Of a DNA stretch of 64,000 nucleotides, positions 54,736-64,000 are shown in pieces (positions within the stretch are counted from its first letter, which is position 1; every line of letters begins with the position of its first letter). Source of the stretch: Diplolepis rosae (lineage: Eukaryota > Arthropoda > Insecta > Hymenoptera > Diplolepididae); NCBI GenBank assembly GCA_030998225.1, contig JAPYXD010000698.1, positions 3,823,001 to 3,887,000 of the forward strand, given 5' to 3'. A program made the translations under genes and the position numbers. The notes under the pieces are model-generated. The model ran no database searches. It had not been told where the DNA came from and saw only the letters and a program-made list of their open reading frames with translations.

Positions 54736-55100
54736 TTATGGCCGTGATTGAACCAGACCACGTGACCAAGTTCCTGTAAAAGTTCTACTAAGATAACTTT
54801 TTTCATTTATCAAAATATGTTACTGAAAGTTTAGAAAACACAACAAAAGACGATGAAGAGCGTCTTTCATTTTCGTTCAAATGATGATTTTGCAAACATT
54901 TTTAATGTTGACTAATTATCGATAAGGTTTCCAATTATTTTCAAAATTTTTACTACAAAGAAGTTAACAGACGTAGTTTATTGTCTTTTCTTATGTTTCC
55001 CAAATTTTCGGAAATATGTTTTATAAATCAAAAAAGTCATCTTATATGAACGTATCAATGTATAATTTAGTCACGTGGTTCAATTGATTCATGGCCTTAA
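54736..55100. mobile_element. TTAAGGCCAT-type MITE
   Basis: Inverted ends (ATGGCCGTGATTGAACCAGA at the left; TTAAGGCCATGAATCAATTG read inverted at the right), CACGTG at 54759-54764 and 55072-55077, and arms that mirror for more than 120 bp. The left TTAA is mutated. The right TTAA (55097-55100) is shared with the next element. Confidence 0.8.
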
Positions 55101-55475
55101 GGGCACTTTATCCAATACTTTTCGCCCTTCCGATTCTAAAATTAATAACAAATGGATTTTCCATAGCATATAAACGTGAAAGAAAGATCAAGGTATGTTT
55201 ATATGTTATGGAAAATATATTTCAGTTATTAATTTTGCTTTTATAATTTGAGAAATGGCAAAGAAGATAAAAACGGACGTAGATAGACTACTTTTGATTT
55301 TGATAATAAAAAGAAATTTCCAATATAGTTTGCTAAAATTGAACTTTTTTTCAATTTTGAAACCACAAGTAGTCCACCATTTCCCAAATTTTAAAAAGAA
55401 AATTTTATGTACTTTAGGCACAAATATGTAGAAACCTAAAATCAATTAAATTTCCTAAGTATCACATGCCCTTAA
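55097..55475. mobile_element. TTAAGGGCAC-type MITE
   Basis: Starts TTAAGGGCACTTTATCCAAT and ends ATCACATGCCCTTAA. The body has inverted blocks around TTCCATAGCATATAAACGTG and its inverse. It directly continues the TTAAGGCCAT MITE. Confidence 0.75.
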
Positions 55476-55790
55476 AGAATCGTTCAGAGCCGAATTCACG
55501 GGATTATAAAAAATATATTTCTAGATATGCCTAATAGCTAAGAGCGTCACAGGTGCGCAAGATCTCAAATAATATGGTTAGGGTTCAATTCTCGTTGCTG
55601 TGATTTTTTATAATAAAAGAATGTTATCATTGGTCGAAATATTTCTTTAAATAAATTAAAAATTAATTAAATTAAAATCAATTAAGTTGGAATATATATA
55701 TATATATATGTATAATTCATAAAACAAATAATTTAGTTCGAGAGTATGTATATAATAATTTAGTTGATGTATATGTAGGAATATTTGCAA
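55476..55790. other. AT-rich with a tRNA-like remnant
   Basis: 55540-55607 has an A-box-like TAGCTAAGAGCG and B-box-like GGGTTCAATTCTC, similar in layout to 27190-27266. It may be the head of an old SINE. A short (AT)n lies near 55695-55710. Confidence 0.35.
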
Positions 55791-55794
55791 TATT

Positions 55795-55890
55795 GGCTGA
55801 TTGGCTTTAGAGTCAATAAATGAAAAACACAGCAGTTTTAATCAAACGTTTCGACTTTGATTGGAATCCTCATCAGTGATCTTTATTTCT
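55795..55890 (-). ncRNA. Hammerhead-ribozyme-like motif with intact core
   Basis: Minus strand (55840-55885): GATCA, CTGATGA, G, stem II partly decayed (GATTCCAATCAAAGTC), GAAAC, GTT, TGATT. Stem I has four pairs plus one G-U. It ends in TAAAGCCAATCAGCC, the family's outer block. The core is intact but stem II is weak. Confidence 0.5.
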
Positions 55891-55923
55891 AAATAATGAA
55901 AAAAGTAACTAGTAAATATTGCA

Positions 55924-56074
55924 CACTCTCTAAATCTGAATCAGTCAAAATCTACTGATTATCAGTGAAATTTGACTGATTTGACTGTGAAAAATATTTT
56001 TTCACTGATGAATCAGTGAAAAGGCAAATCACTGATTCAATCAGTGAAAATTTGACTGATTCAGATTTAGAGAG
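55924..56074. mobile_element. CTCTCTAAATC-type MITE
   Basis: Ends CACTCTCTAAATCTGAATCA and the inverse ATTCAGATTTAGAGAG. The body is made of ATCAGTGAAA phrases in both orientations. Confidence 0.8.
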
Positions 56075-57284
56075 CATATGAGTCATCTCAAATGACATTA
56101 AAACTTATTCGGAATCACAATTTGATAATTTCGATACAGTAAAGTTCTGTTAACTCGGTGAGTGATACGTTTTTGATAATTAGTATAATAATACTAAAAT
56201 GATTTTAAAAAACATGAATGAATTTAGAAATGTTCAAATGCTTTCTAAAATAAATTCCGCTATTTAAACCGAAAGAGTCTCTTTTCCCACAGAAAATTGT
56301 GAAATTATTTGAAAATATATAGGAATATTGAATCAAATTAAAGCAAGCAAATAATTTATTACGATGAAACTAAATAAAGTTTATTTCAACAAATAATTTT
56401 ATATCTTCATAATAAAACTTCCACTTATTTAAATACTGAAAATATATTCTTTTTTTAAAAATATTTCCGATTTAAATGAGCCTACTGTAAATAGTGTTAA
56501 AACATAGTAATCAAGTCTAGATTATTCATTAATTTAAAAAAAAATCTTTCACTTCTGAATTTTTCAAATGATTCACTTAATTTTCCATATCAGACTATTT
56601 TGCAGTTATTCAAATATTTTTTTAGTGTGACACTTACATAGTATAATTTCCAAAATGTAAAGGTACTCTTTAAAGGTAACATTTCTAAATATCTGAAGAG
56701 TTTAACCTAAGGATTTATAGTTCGAGCGGAAATTCATTTTCAGGCTACTTAACTTTATCATCGAACTATAGGATGAATATTAGAATGATGGGTTTGAACG
56801 AATATATTGTCTTCAGCGTGTGATGTAGTCTGAGAAAGTAACTGTCCGCCGGAATTTTCATCTTTGTTTCGCTCACTGCAACATGTCCATATATACATAC
56901 TAACGGATCACAATGCCGAGCTCATTCCGGTTTGAATAAAGTTCAATGGCTTAGACTCAAATGAATACTACAAGTAAAGAAAAAGAATGTTCTGTAGACT
57001 AAATCAGCTAAGCGCACCGTTGCGTAAATCTGAAATGTTAGAAACACCAGCTTAACCCATCCTTGACATGAATTATTGTTTATACTTATACAGAGAATTC
57101 GTTTTAAAAACGAGAAGTTTAGTTTAATAGTTTTTAATATTGTGCTATTACTGTTATCAAATAGAAATTAACATTTATTTCTTAACTCATGGCGATAAAG
57201 AGAATTATTACAAATATCGTCTAACTTTAATGGATTTTTACTCTCGCTAAAACCGAAACTGTAAAAAACTACCACATAGAATCA
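56075..57284. other. Mostly single-copy stretch
   Basis: 56700-57080 is GC-richer and unrepeated. No open frame or RNA gene is recognised. The rest is AT-rich. Confidence 0.35.
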
Positions 57285-57418
57285 ATGAAATTTAACTGTT
57301 TTCACTAGGGAAACTCACTCGTTGACCAGTGAATTTCACTATTAATCAGTATCTTTCACTGATTAACTAGTGAGTTTCCCTGGTGGGATCAGGTAAATTC
57401 CACTTCTTTCTATGTGGA
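57285..57418. mobile_element. CCACATAGAA-type MITE
   Basis: CCACATAGAATCAATGAAAT at the left and TTCCACTTCTTTCTATGTGG at the right are inverted. The interior has AGTGAGTTTCCCTGG mirrored by CTAGGGAAACTCACT. It resembles the CTCTCTAAATC MITEs in architecture but has different ends. Confidence 0.7.
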
Positions 57419-57609
57419 AGACTTATAACATTCGAAACAGTGGTTTTTCACTAAGAATCACTAATACGATTTACGAATAACACGTTTTTAGCGAAAAGTA
57501 GCTTTTTACACAAAATAGTTTGTTTATTTATTTAATAATATTTCTGAATTATATGGAAAATAGTATATTACAGGTATATACATATATGATTTAGTAAAAC
57601 AGTGTTTTA
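57419..57609. other. AT-rich, no feature recognised
   Basis: Short spacer without a recognisable feature. Confidence 0.25.
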
Positions 57610-57796
57610 ATAAGTTATTCAAAGTCAAAAAATGTCAAAAAAATGCTCAAAAAACCAATTTTAGTTGAAAACTACATAAAGGTGCTGGAAATTTAAAAAA
57701 ACCCTTTCTAAATAAAGGTACTGAACATAGAAAAATTATATGGAAGGTCTGATAAATTCAAAAAATAAAAATACTAATGATGGCGGATCCCCTTAA
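57610..57796. mobile_element. Right half of the TTAAGGGGATCC-type element
   Basis: It matches the inverse of the 18041-18230 arm, ending TGATGGCGGATCCCCTTAA at 57796. No left half is present here. Confidence 0.7.
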
Positions 57797-58396
57797 ATTT
57801 ATTAGGTCAATTTCAATAAAGAATCACACTATCAACAATTAAGTATTAATTTTGCGCCATTTATCCATTTTAAAGTCATGTTACCAAAATTTTACCCAAT
57901 TCGGTAACATTTCGGTTCACGTGAGCCGCCAGTGATTATATTTTACTAAATCATAAACTCTCTGCTCATAAAGTATTTGCTGACGAAATTGGGTAACAGT
58001 TACAGGAGACTGTTTTATCTCAAAGTTACGAAACAATCACATCATCAGAGTGTAAATATTACCTGAAAATTAAAGGACAGTTACGAAACGTGTTTTCTGA
58101 ATTTAAACATAAATCTATTGATAATATTTTGTGATGTCTGAAGGTTAGAAAAGGAGACAAAAAAATAGCAGATGATCGGTTTTTATTTAGTGGTAAGCAT
58201 GTGCAATTAGTTAGCTTCACAGCCGGACATTATCACCTGCCGTTGAACATCGGGAGAGTCCACGTGCCAACCGGTCACAGGCCTAAGACTGACAACACCT
58301 GTATCTTGTAGTAGTGACTTCAGTTTTCGTGTCAGATGTTATTCAGCTCCCAGTTGATTGAACTGTAAAAGTAGCGTTTTCTATATATCAAAAAAA
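57797..58396. other. Single-copy stretch
   Basis: 58200-58370 is GC-richer and unrepeated. No coding signature is recognised. Confidence 0.3.
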
Positions 58397-59800
58397 TCTG
58401 CCTGCTTCGCGGGCACATTCTCATTGCGCGCTTCGCGCGCAGCTCGCAACTTTGAGCGCGCCTAGGGTGCGCAATTCGATCGTCGCGCTTCGCGCTCCGT
58501 TCTTTCTGGAACTCGCGCTTCGCGCTCGGTCTTGTGCTCTTCGCATACGTTTAAGTTTATTTCTTATAATTTAATACTGAAGCTCAAACCAATTTAATGA
58601 TATTAAAGATGATGTAAATTAGTCATTTTCTCAAAGTCACTCTATTTCTTTTTGAATTTAAGTGAAACAGGAAATTCAATTTACTTAAGGCTCTATCGGC
58701 CTTAAGGAACACATTCTCATCATGACACTCGCGCTTCGCGCTCGATTTTCTGTATGCATTTTTGTAACTTTTTAATAAATTACATGATTATTGATAAATT
58801 TATTTTCTTCCAAATATCTCAAAAAGGAAAAACAATCGTAGACTTTATTTAAGGAAACGATTTTGCAGAACAACGCTTATTTCGTATCTCACATATTTTG
58901 GTGAAACAAATCGAATTTTTTCAATATTAAAAATCAAAAAATTAAAATATACATCCTGTCGAGAAATTTCTCGATAAGAATGTGTAGACCTTATTTAGCC
59001 AAACAATTTTTCATCTCAAAGTTTTTTTTTGTATCTCACATATTTTGTCTAAAAAATGGAATTTTTGAATTTTTTGGAATTGAAACGAAAAATATATCTT
59101 TTATCAGAAACTGTGTGAGACAAAACTTGTAGATCTTTTTGAAACTAACAACATTGTATTCTTACGTTTTTTTCTTATTTTACATATTATTGTTAAAAAA
59201 TTGAATTTTGGATTTTCAATAGTTTTTTTTTAATTAAAAAGAAAAATATACATCTTATGAAAAAATGTTACAATTTAAATTTGTAGGTCTTTATTCATTC
59301 AATAATATTGTATCATAACGTTTTTTCGTATCTCGTATAATTTAACTGGAAAATGGAATTTTGATATTGACTTTTTTCGAATTTGAATATGCTGTAACAT
59401 TTCTAATTTTGATTTAATCAAAAAATGTTATCAGGATAATTTTTAGACATTTATGAGCACTATCTAAAACCAGTATTGAAATTTTTGATTTTTTCAAAAA
59501 ATTATTTTCAAAAACACAAAAGTAGTGCTCAACCCTTCAATTTTGATTGGATGTGGCTGGTTAACGAACTTGTCCTTACTTTTTCGGCTCCCATAAAGTG
59601 TACCAAAGCTCAATTCAATCTGATAATTCTATCGAGAGTTATGCCGCGCACGACCTACAGACAGACAGACAGACAGACAGACACTTTCGTAAAAACCATT
59701 TTTTCTGACTCAGGGGGTCTCAAAACGTAAAGATTTGATGAAAATTTCGAGTCATTTTTCACATAAAACCAATACCTTCTCATCCATGATGAGAATGTAA
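58397..59800 (+). mobile_element. DINE/Helentron-like element, copy F (full length)
   Basis: Collinear with copy D: TCTGCCTGCTTCGCGGGC 5' end, palindromic GCGCGCTTCGCGCGC blocks, second 5'-like block (about 58705-58745), (CAGA)n (about 59658-59682), and terminal TTCTCATC/GATGAGAA hairpin followed by TGTAAAAA. It inserts in a run of A. Confidence 0.7.
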
Positions 59801-59966
59801 AAAAATTGTGACTAATAGACCAATTTTCAATTTTTCATCAATTTTCATTTCTTAACATTCTTCATCATCCTTTTTAAGGGGGTTATCCCGTGTGATGAAA
59901 ACTTTTTTTGGGAAATTTCTTTTGGCGAACTAAATGAACATACAACTGAGAACTTTTCAGTACATA

Positions 59967-60723
59967 AAGGGTTTCCCAATAGGGGTGATATGATTTTGAA
60001 TGTCCCTATCGGGCTGATTTGAACTGAAATTTTTGACGTCTGCTGTCAGTTGTGATCAGTAAGGTTTGCCATTTAATCATGAGTAGTTTCACGCTTCCAC
60101 AACGTTTGGAAATTGTCCAATTATTTTATCAATATTCGAGAAGTTTTGTCGGTGTTCAAAGAGCATATCGTGCAAAATATGGTCGTCATTCTGCTCCATC
60201 CGCGCTCTCAATTCGTCGAATAGTCGATAAGTTGGAGAGCGAATTTACTCTATTGGATACTAAGCCTAAAAATCGTATGCGTACCGCACGTTCTACACAG
60301 AATATAGCCGCCGTACAGGCCAGTATCGAGGAAAACCGTGAATTGTCCGTGCCACGCCGATCTCAGGAATTGGGCCTGTCCAGGATGACTACCTGGCGTA
60401 TTTTGCGATTGGATCTTGGCCTGCATCCCTATAAGATCATTCTGGCCCAAGAACTGAAGCCTAATGACCATCGTTTGCGTCGGGAGTTCGCGGATTGGGC
60501 TCTGGAATCAATTGAAAATTATCCCAATTTTCATCAAAAAATCATCTTTTCTGATGAGGCGCATTTTTGGCTCAAGTCTCGGGGGACATTTGGCCGATAT
60601 ATTCTTTAAATCATAAATGGCATAGAATATCCAATATAATAAAAAAGATTTCGATCAATTCCGAATGAATATTCAGTGTTTTTTTTCAATTTCAAAACAT
60701 ATCACCCTTATTGGGAAACCCTT
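59967..60723 (+). mobile_element. Internally deleted Tc1/mariner-superfamily element
   Basis: The ends AAGGGTTTCCCAATAGGGGT and, inverted, AAGGGTTTCCCAATAAGGGT are flanked by TA (59965-59966; 60724-60725). The element is 757 bp, whereas an intact one with a transposase of about 340 residues would be roughly 1.2-1.3 kb. About half of the gene is therefore deleted. Confidence 0.85.
60079..60609 (+). pseudogene. Truncated Tc1/mariner-superfamily transposase (N-terminal half)
   Basis: The first ATG is at 60079; the frame is open further upstream, but only with non-ATG starts. The 176 residues cover the bipartite DNA-binding region: TLPQRLEIVQLFYQYSRSFV (first helix-turn-helix), SVPRRSQELGLSRMTTWRIL (second), then LHPYKIILAQELKPNDHRLR and the first catalytic motif IFSDEAHFWL. 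Immediately after that the sequence jumps to RYIL and a stop. The second and third catalytic residues and the C-terminal half are deleted. It could at most bind the element's ends. The lost half is what is amplified at 2.4-5.3 kb. Confidence 0.85.
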
Positions 60724-60967
60724 TATATTTATTCATATTTGGAGCACACTTTAAAATTTTTTCAGTCTGAAATCATCTCTCATTGCTGAACTATACGGCA
60801 ACTTAGCCACTCATATCTAAAAAAAGTTTTTTGCGGTAACCAAAATTGCAAGCGTTCTGCTTATCTAAAACAAACAAAATCAAATGGCATTTTAATCTGT
60901 GAAATAAGAACTAGTCTGATATAGGATTATCAAAATTGTTGAAAATTAAATTTTCGGCATGTTTTCA

Positions 60968-61094
60968 AATTAATTAGTTGAGTTTGGAATTCGTGTCAGC
61001 AGTCGACCGGCTATCGAAAGACCTGGGCTCGAATCCCAGCACAGTCGAAAGCGTCTTTTTTTCCACAGAAAGATTTTCAAATTTTTTAAATATT
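60968..61094 (+). mobile_element. tRNA-derived SINE
   Basis: AATTAATTAGTTGAGTTTGG head, then GCAGTCGACCGGCTATCGAA, B box GGGCTCGAATCCC, CAGTCGAAAGCGTC, CCACAGAAAGATTTTCAAAT and a tail ending TTTAAATATT. The A box is deleted, as in the 24745 copy. Confidence 0.75.
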
Positions 61095-61312
61095 TTCGGC
61101 ATGTTATTGAATATTTTTTTGTGAATTTTGGTGTTTTTTTGCGACTTCTCCAACGTGAAAAAAAAACGGCTCAATGAATCAGAATAATCCTAGTTTGGAT
61201 TGTGTCTACATGAGTACTGAATAAGCCATTAAAATTTCGAAGGAACTCGTTCGATAGATTTCGAGGTATCGTGGTCAGCAGTTTGAAAAATACAGTTTTG
61301 AGAAAAACGCGT
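61095..61312. other. Spacer ending in the conserved AAAACGCGTTTAA block
   Basis: The last bases (AGAAAAACGCGTTTAA) match a block found inside several TTAA elements. The next element used the TTAA of that block as its target. Confidence 0.4.
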
Positions 61313-61450
61313 TTAAGGGGTCTACCCACATTAGACGCTGAAAAAAGACTTTTTTTATGAATTTTTTTTTAGAGGTTTATATTATAGATATTGATATGAA
61401 AATTGTGAGGTTAAGTAAGTACACTCTTACAATACATAAATAAATTTTTT

Positions 61451-61865
61451 TATGTGCCTCCGGCGCGTAAACTCGTTTTTACGCTACAGTTTAGAGTAGC
61501 GTAATGTAACTACAAAAGGTCGAAAAAATCAACATGGCCGGAAGTATTCGCGAAATGTCAAGTGAGATGGGCGATAATCACGGCAATTTCGACCTTTTCA
61601 GATTGGATTCGACTGTACACATAAAAACTCGTATATGCGCCGAAGTCACATGAAATAGAATATGTATCAATGCACACAATTCGGGTAATTACGAGACTCG
61701 CTTAAAATGCTCGCAGGACTGATCGCGCCTCGGCTTCGTCTCGGCTTTGTCTCGGCTTTGCCTCAGCTACGCCTCGACTACGCCTTGGCTACGAACTCCT
61801 GCGAGCATTGTCGCTCGTCGCGTAATAACCCTCATTATGCGCCTAGGCACATAATATACTATTAA
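61451..61865. mobile_element. ATGTGCC hairpin element, copy 3
   Basis: TATGTGCCTCCGGCGCGTAA at the left and GCGCCTAGGCACATAATATA at the right. The 5' half is shorter than in the 14-15 kb copies. The 3' hairpin loop carries about six units related to CTCGGCTACGC between ATGCTCGCAGGA and TCCTGCGAGCAT. Confidence 0.75.
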
Positions 61866-62141
61866 ATTTATTTTAGACACTTTTTATAGATGAAAATGGT
61901 GGTGAATCATAGGTCCTCAAAAAGTAGATAGGTGTGCGCTGTTGATGAAATCTCAGAGATGGATTGTCTGAAACAAAAAAATCAAACAGTTTTAGATTCA
62001 GTATGTTAATGGCTGTAGCGCATATCATACAATTTCATAAGGATCGGTTCATTAGTTTTCGAGATTTTATCAACAAGGCGTCGAAAAACGTTATTTTGAA
62101 AAACACCCGTTTAAACTTTTTAAAATGACAAATCGTGAAAA

Positions 62142-63330
62142 GCTATTGGCTGTCAAACGATTCGTTAAAAATGTTATCCTTTTACTGACAAAGTATTTCC
62201 TTTGGTCCGGAAATGAAATCCTGTGTCGTACAAAGGAAATATAATTTTGAGGATAAAAGAAAAAAATGGTATGATATAACCTAATAAGAAATGTACACAA
62301 GCCCAACTTTGCCAAATGCCAATATTAAAACGATCATTTTCAATACTATAATAACGACCCGTCTTAGATTTCAGCTTGAAGAAATTTTAAGATACAACTT
62401 TGATGAAAACCATACTGTAAAAAAATTTTCAGAAAATTGTCGGACAGCTTAAAATACAAATGGGTCGTGAATTTTTCCAAAGATATAGTCGGAAATATTT
62501 CCGACATAGAACTGGAAATAGTTCCTACTGTTTAGTCGGAGAAATATCCAGTTTATTAGGAAAAATTGATATTTCATAATTTAAGTGGAAAAAGATCCAA
62601 AAAAAATGAACAAATTTCCGTTTTTGTGGAATAATTTCCACTTTTCATGGAAAAAATTTTCTGCAACTTAGGAGATTTGTGAAATGTTCTCACCTTTCTG
62701 ATATATTTCCTAATCGTTTGGAAATAAGTCCGAAAATTCGGTCAATTTTCTTCAAATCTATGAAATATTTCCACTTCTTGTAGGAAAATCTATGTTTCCT
62801 AAGGATTTAGGAAAAATTTTCTAAAACATTGTAGAAAAATTTACCGATATTTTTTACAGCGCATAATATTAATTAATAAATTTATAATGCTTCGATTGTC
62901 AGCAACAATGAAAAATGAGGTTATGCGAATAAAAATTGTTGGTTTTGGTACACGTACCTTCCAAAATTTTTGCGTCGCACTCTGGGATTTCTAATATTTT
63001 AAATAAATCTATTTTCTTGACGCATCCACCTTAATAAATCGCGATGATAAAAGAAGATATCGCGCAACACAAAAATTACTCGCGCATATTGCACTGTTAA
63101 GCACTAGACGATGTACACGCACTGATGCGCAGGCGCACTTCGTTCGCTAGCCTACAAATTCAATCCTTTAATAGTTAAAGGATTTCTTTTCAGAATCAAA
63201 AGAAATCATTTATCGGTGACACTATTTTCGTTTTGCATTTTACATATGAGTTTTTAACAGTGAAACGATTCTGTTGATAGACAAAAGAAATCTGATCAAT
63301 TTCAATGGATGCATTCTAAAGGAACGTAAT
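62142..63330. mobile_element. About 900-bp ACTCTAAAAA-type element, copy 3, with nested MITE
   Basis: Collinear with 16285-17188 and 44013-44945 from CTATTGGCTGTCAAACGATT to AAGGAACGTAATT, but both extreme ends are lost. Interrupted by 62415-62859. Confidence 0.7.
62415..62859. mobile_element. CTGTAAAAAA-ended MITE
   Basis: Ends CTGTAAAAAAATTTTCAG and TATTTTTTACAG are inverted. The body is made of GGAAA/TTTCC phrases in both orientations. The uninterrupted version of the site is visible at about 44360-44380 (AACCATAATATTCATTG). Confidence 0.65.
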
Positions 63331-63350
63331 TGATAACGTGGGTAGACCCC

Positions 63351-63893
63351 TTAAGGTAGTACTGTCGTTATGTAGCTAATCAAATGAGTACTTTTTCTCA
63401 TTTGCTTCACGTAGTATCTAAATTTGTCAACGTCGCATAAAAAAGCGACTATACATGTGTGTATAGCAGGTGATTTCTTATGATACGTGAATGACGCGCG
63501 CTTTCACTTATTCTGCGACGTTGCCACATCTATTTAATAGCCGTTGATTACTGGAGAAAAATTATATGTTTGCTTACTTAATTGGATTTTGCTACGCTTA
63601 CGCGTATCCAATTAAGATGGTTTAACTTGCAAAATGATGTTTATATTATCAATCAATGCACCAGTCATTTTTATTGAAATCTGAACGGTAGTTATGGCAG
63701 GATTTGTAAATGAACTCGGTTTTCCATAAGGTTAGGTGTTGATCGTCTCAAAATGCAATTACTAATTACTCCCCTTTAATTTACCCTAGGTCCTCAAAAA
63801 TTCAACTGAGTCATTTCTGGCTTAATTTTCATCAGGGATTTCAATTTTATCAATATATGAACGGTATTTCCATTTACGACAGTACTACCTTAA
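63351..63893. mobile_element. TTAAGGTAGTACTGTCGT element
   Basis: Left TTAAGGTAGTACTGTCGTTA and inverted right TTAAGGTAGTACTGTCGTAA bound 543 bp. The interior is non-coding and not palindromic beyond the ends, apart from a local TTAATTGGATTTTGC / ATCCAATTAAG inversion (about 63578-63615). Its left TTAA is shared with the preceding element. Confidence 0.8.
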
Positions 63894-64000
63894 AGGTTCA
63901 AATACGATTACCACCAATAAAATTTTGACTCACCGTCAATCTACCATAATTGGTCCATAAAGTAAACCTTCAACTTCCTCAAAAAAGTCTATATTTGGAT
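63894..64000. other. Window edge, no feature recognised
   Basis: About 100 bp of AT-rich sequence. Confidence 0.3.

Larger units (their letters stand above)
61313..63354. mobile_element. TTAAGGGGTCTACCCAC element (2.04 kb composite)
   Basis: Left TTAAGGGGTCTACCCACATT and inverted right TTAAGGGGTCTACCCACGTT, with TTAA at 61313-61316 and 63351-63354. The interior contains an ATGTGCC hairpin element (61451-61865), a degenerate AAACACCCGTTTAAACTTTT block (about 62100), the 900-bp element (62142-63330) and, within that, another MITE. Its right TTAA is shared with the next element. Confidence 0.8.

Overview
The window looks like non-coding DNA from a large, AT-rich, transposon-packed animal genome, most likely an insect. 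The evidence is several mariner/Tc1 lineages of arthropod type, a tRNA-derived SINE, DINE/Helentron-like elements and many palindromic MITEs. A hymenopteran with a repeat-rich genome would fit, but that is a weak inference. I found no intact host gene, rRNA or functional tRNA. The longest open frame is a truncated transposase at 60079-60609. Host-like single-copy sequence survives only as small GC-richer islands (about 1.4-1.7, 9.5-9.95, 15.3-16.1, 19.1-20.3, 22.4-23.4, 31.7-32.9, 41.2-41.7, 43.35-43.75, 53.6-53.95, 56.7-57.1 and 58.2-58.4 kb), none with a recognisable product.

Layout. 0.7-1.25 kb: two merged TTAA-flanked MITEs. 2.2-5.3 kb: an array of units made of a non-coding repeat plus the C-terminal half of a Tc1/mariner-family transposase. 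5.3-6.3 kb: a minus-strand mariner relic. 7.9-8.45 kb: a near-perfect palindrome whose arms carry hammerhead-ribozyme-like motifs. 10.6-18.6 kb: MITEs, SINEs, a tandem pair of a hairpin element and TTAA elements. 20.5-22.3 kb and 23.5-25.25 kb: tandem arrays. 25.8-29.4 kb: nested MITEs, a dispersed tandem repeat and more hammerhead-like motifs. 29.4-31.6 kb: a DINE/Helentron-like element with a SINE inside. 33-41.2 kb: a deeply nested block with several TTAA elements, a 3.6 kb long-TIR Tc1-type element, a hammerhead-bearing repeat and a solo LTR. 42-43, 49-50.5, 50.8-53.6 and 58.4-59.8 kb: further DINE/Helentron-like copies. 45.25-47.64 kb: three TTAA elements joined end to end. 60-60.7 kb: an internally deleted mariner-family element. 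61.3-63.9 kb: two more TTAA elements sharing one junction.

The most interesting signals are three. (1) Repeats of at least three sequence families share a hammerhead-like core (CUGANGA, stem II, GAAAC-GUH) with helices that covary between families, often as head-to-head inverted pairs; this suggests Penelope-like or retrozyme-like mobile RNA. (2) Many different non-autonomous elements begin TTAAGG and end CCTTAA and abut each other through a single shared TTAA, which suggests repeated insertion into the ends of resident copies. (3) Several insertions have their pre-insertion (empty) site elsewhere in the window, so duplicated target sites can be read directly.
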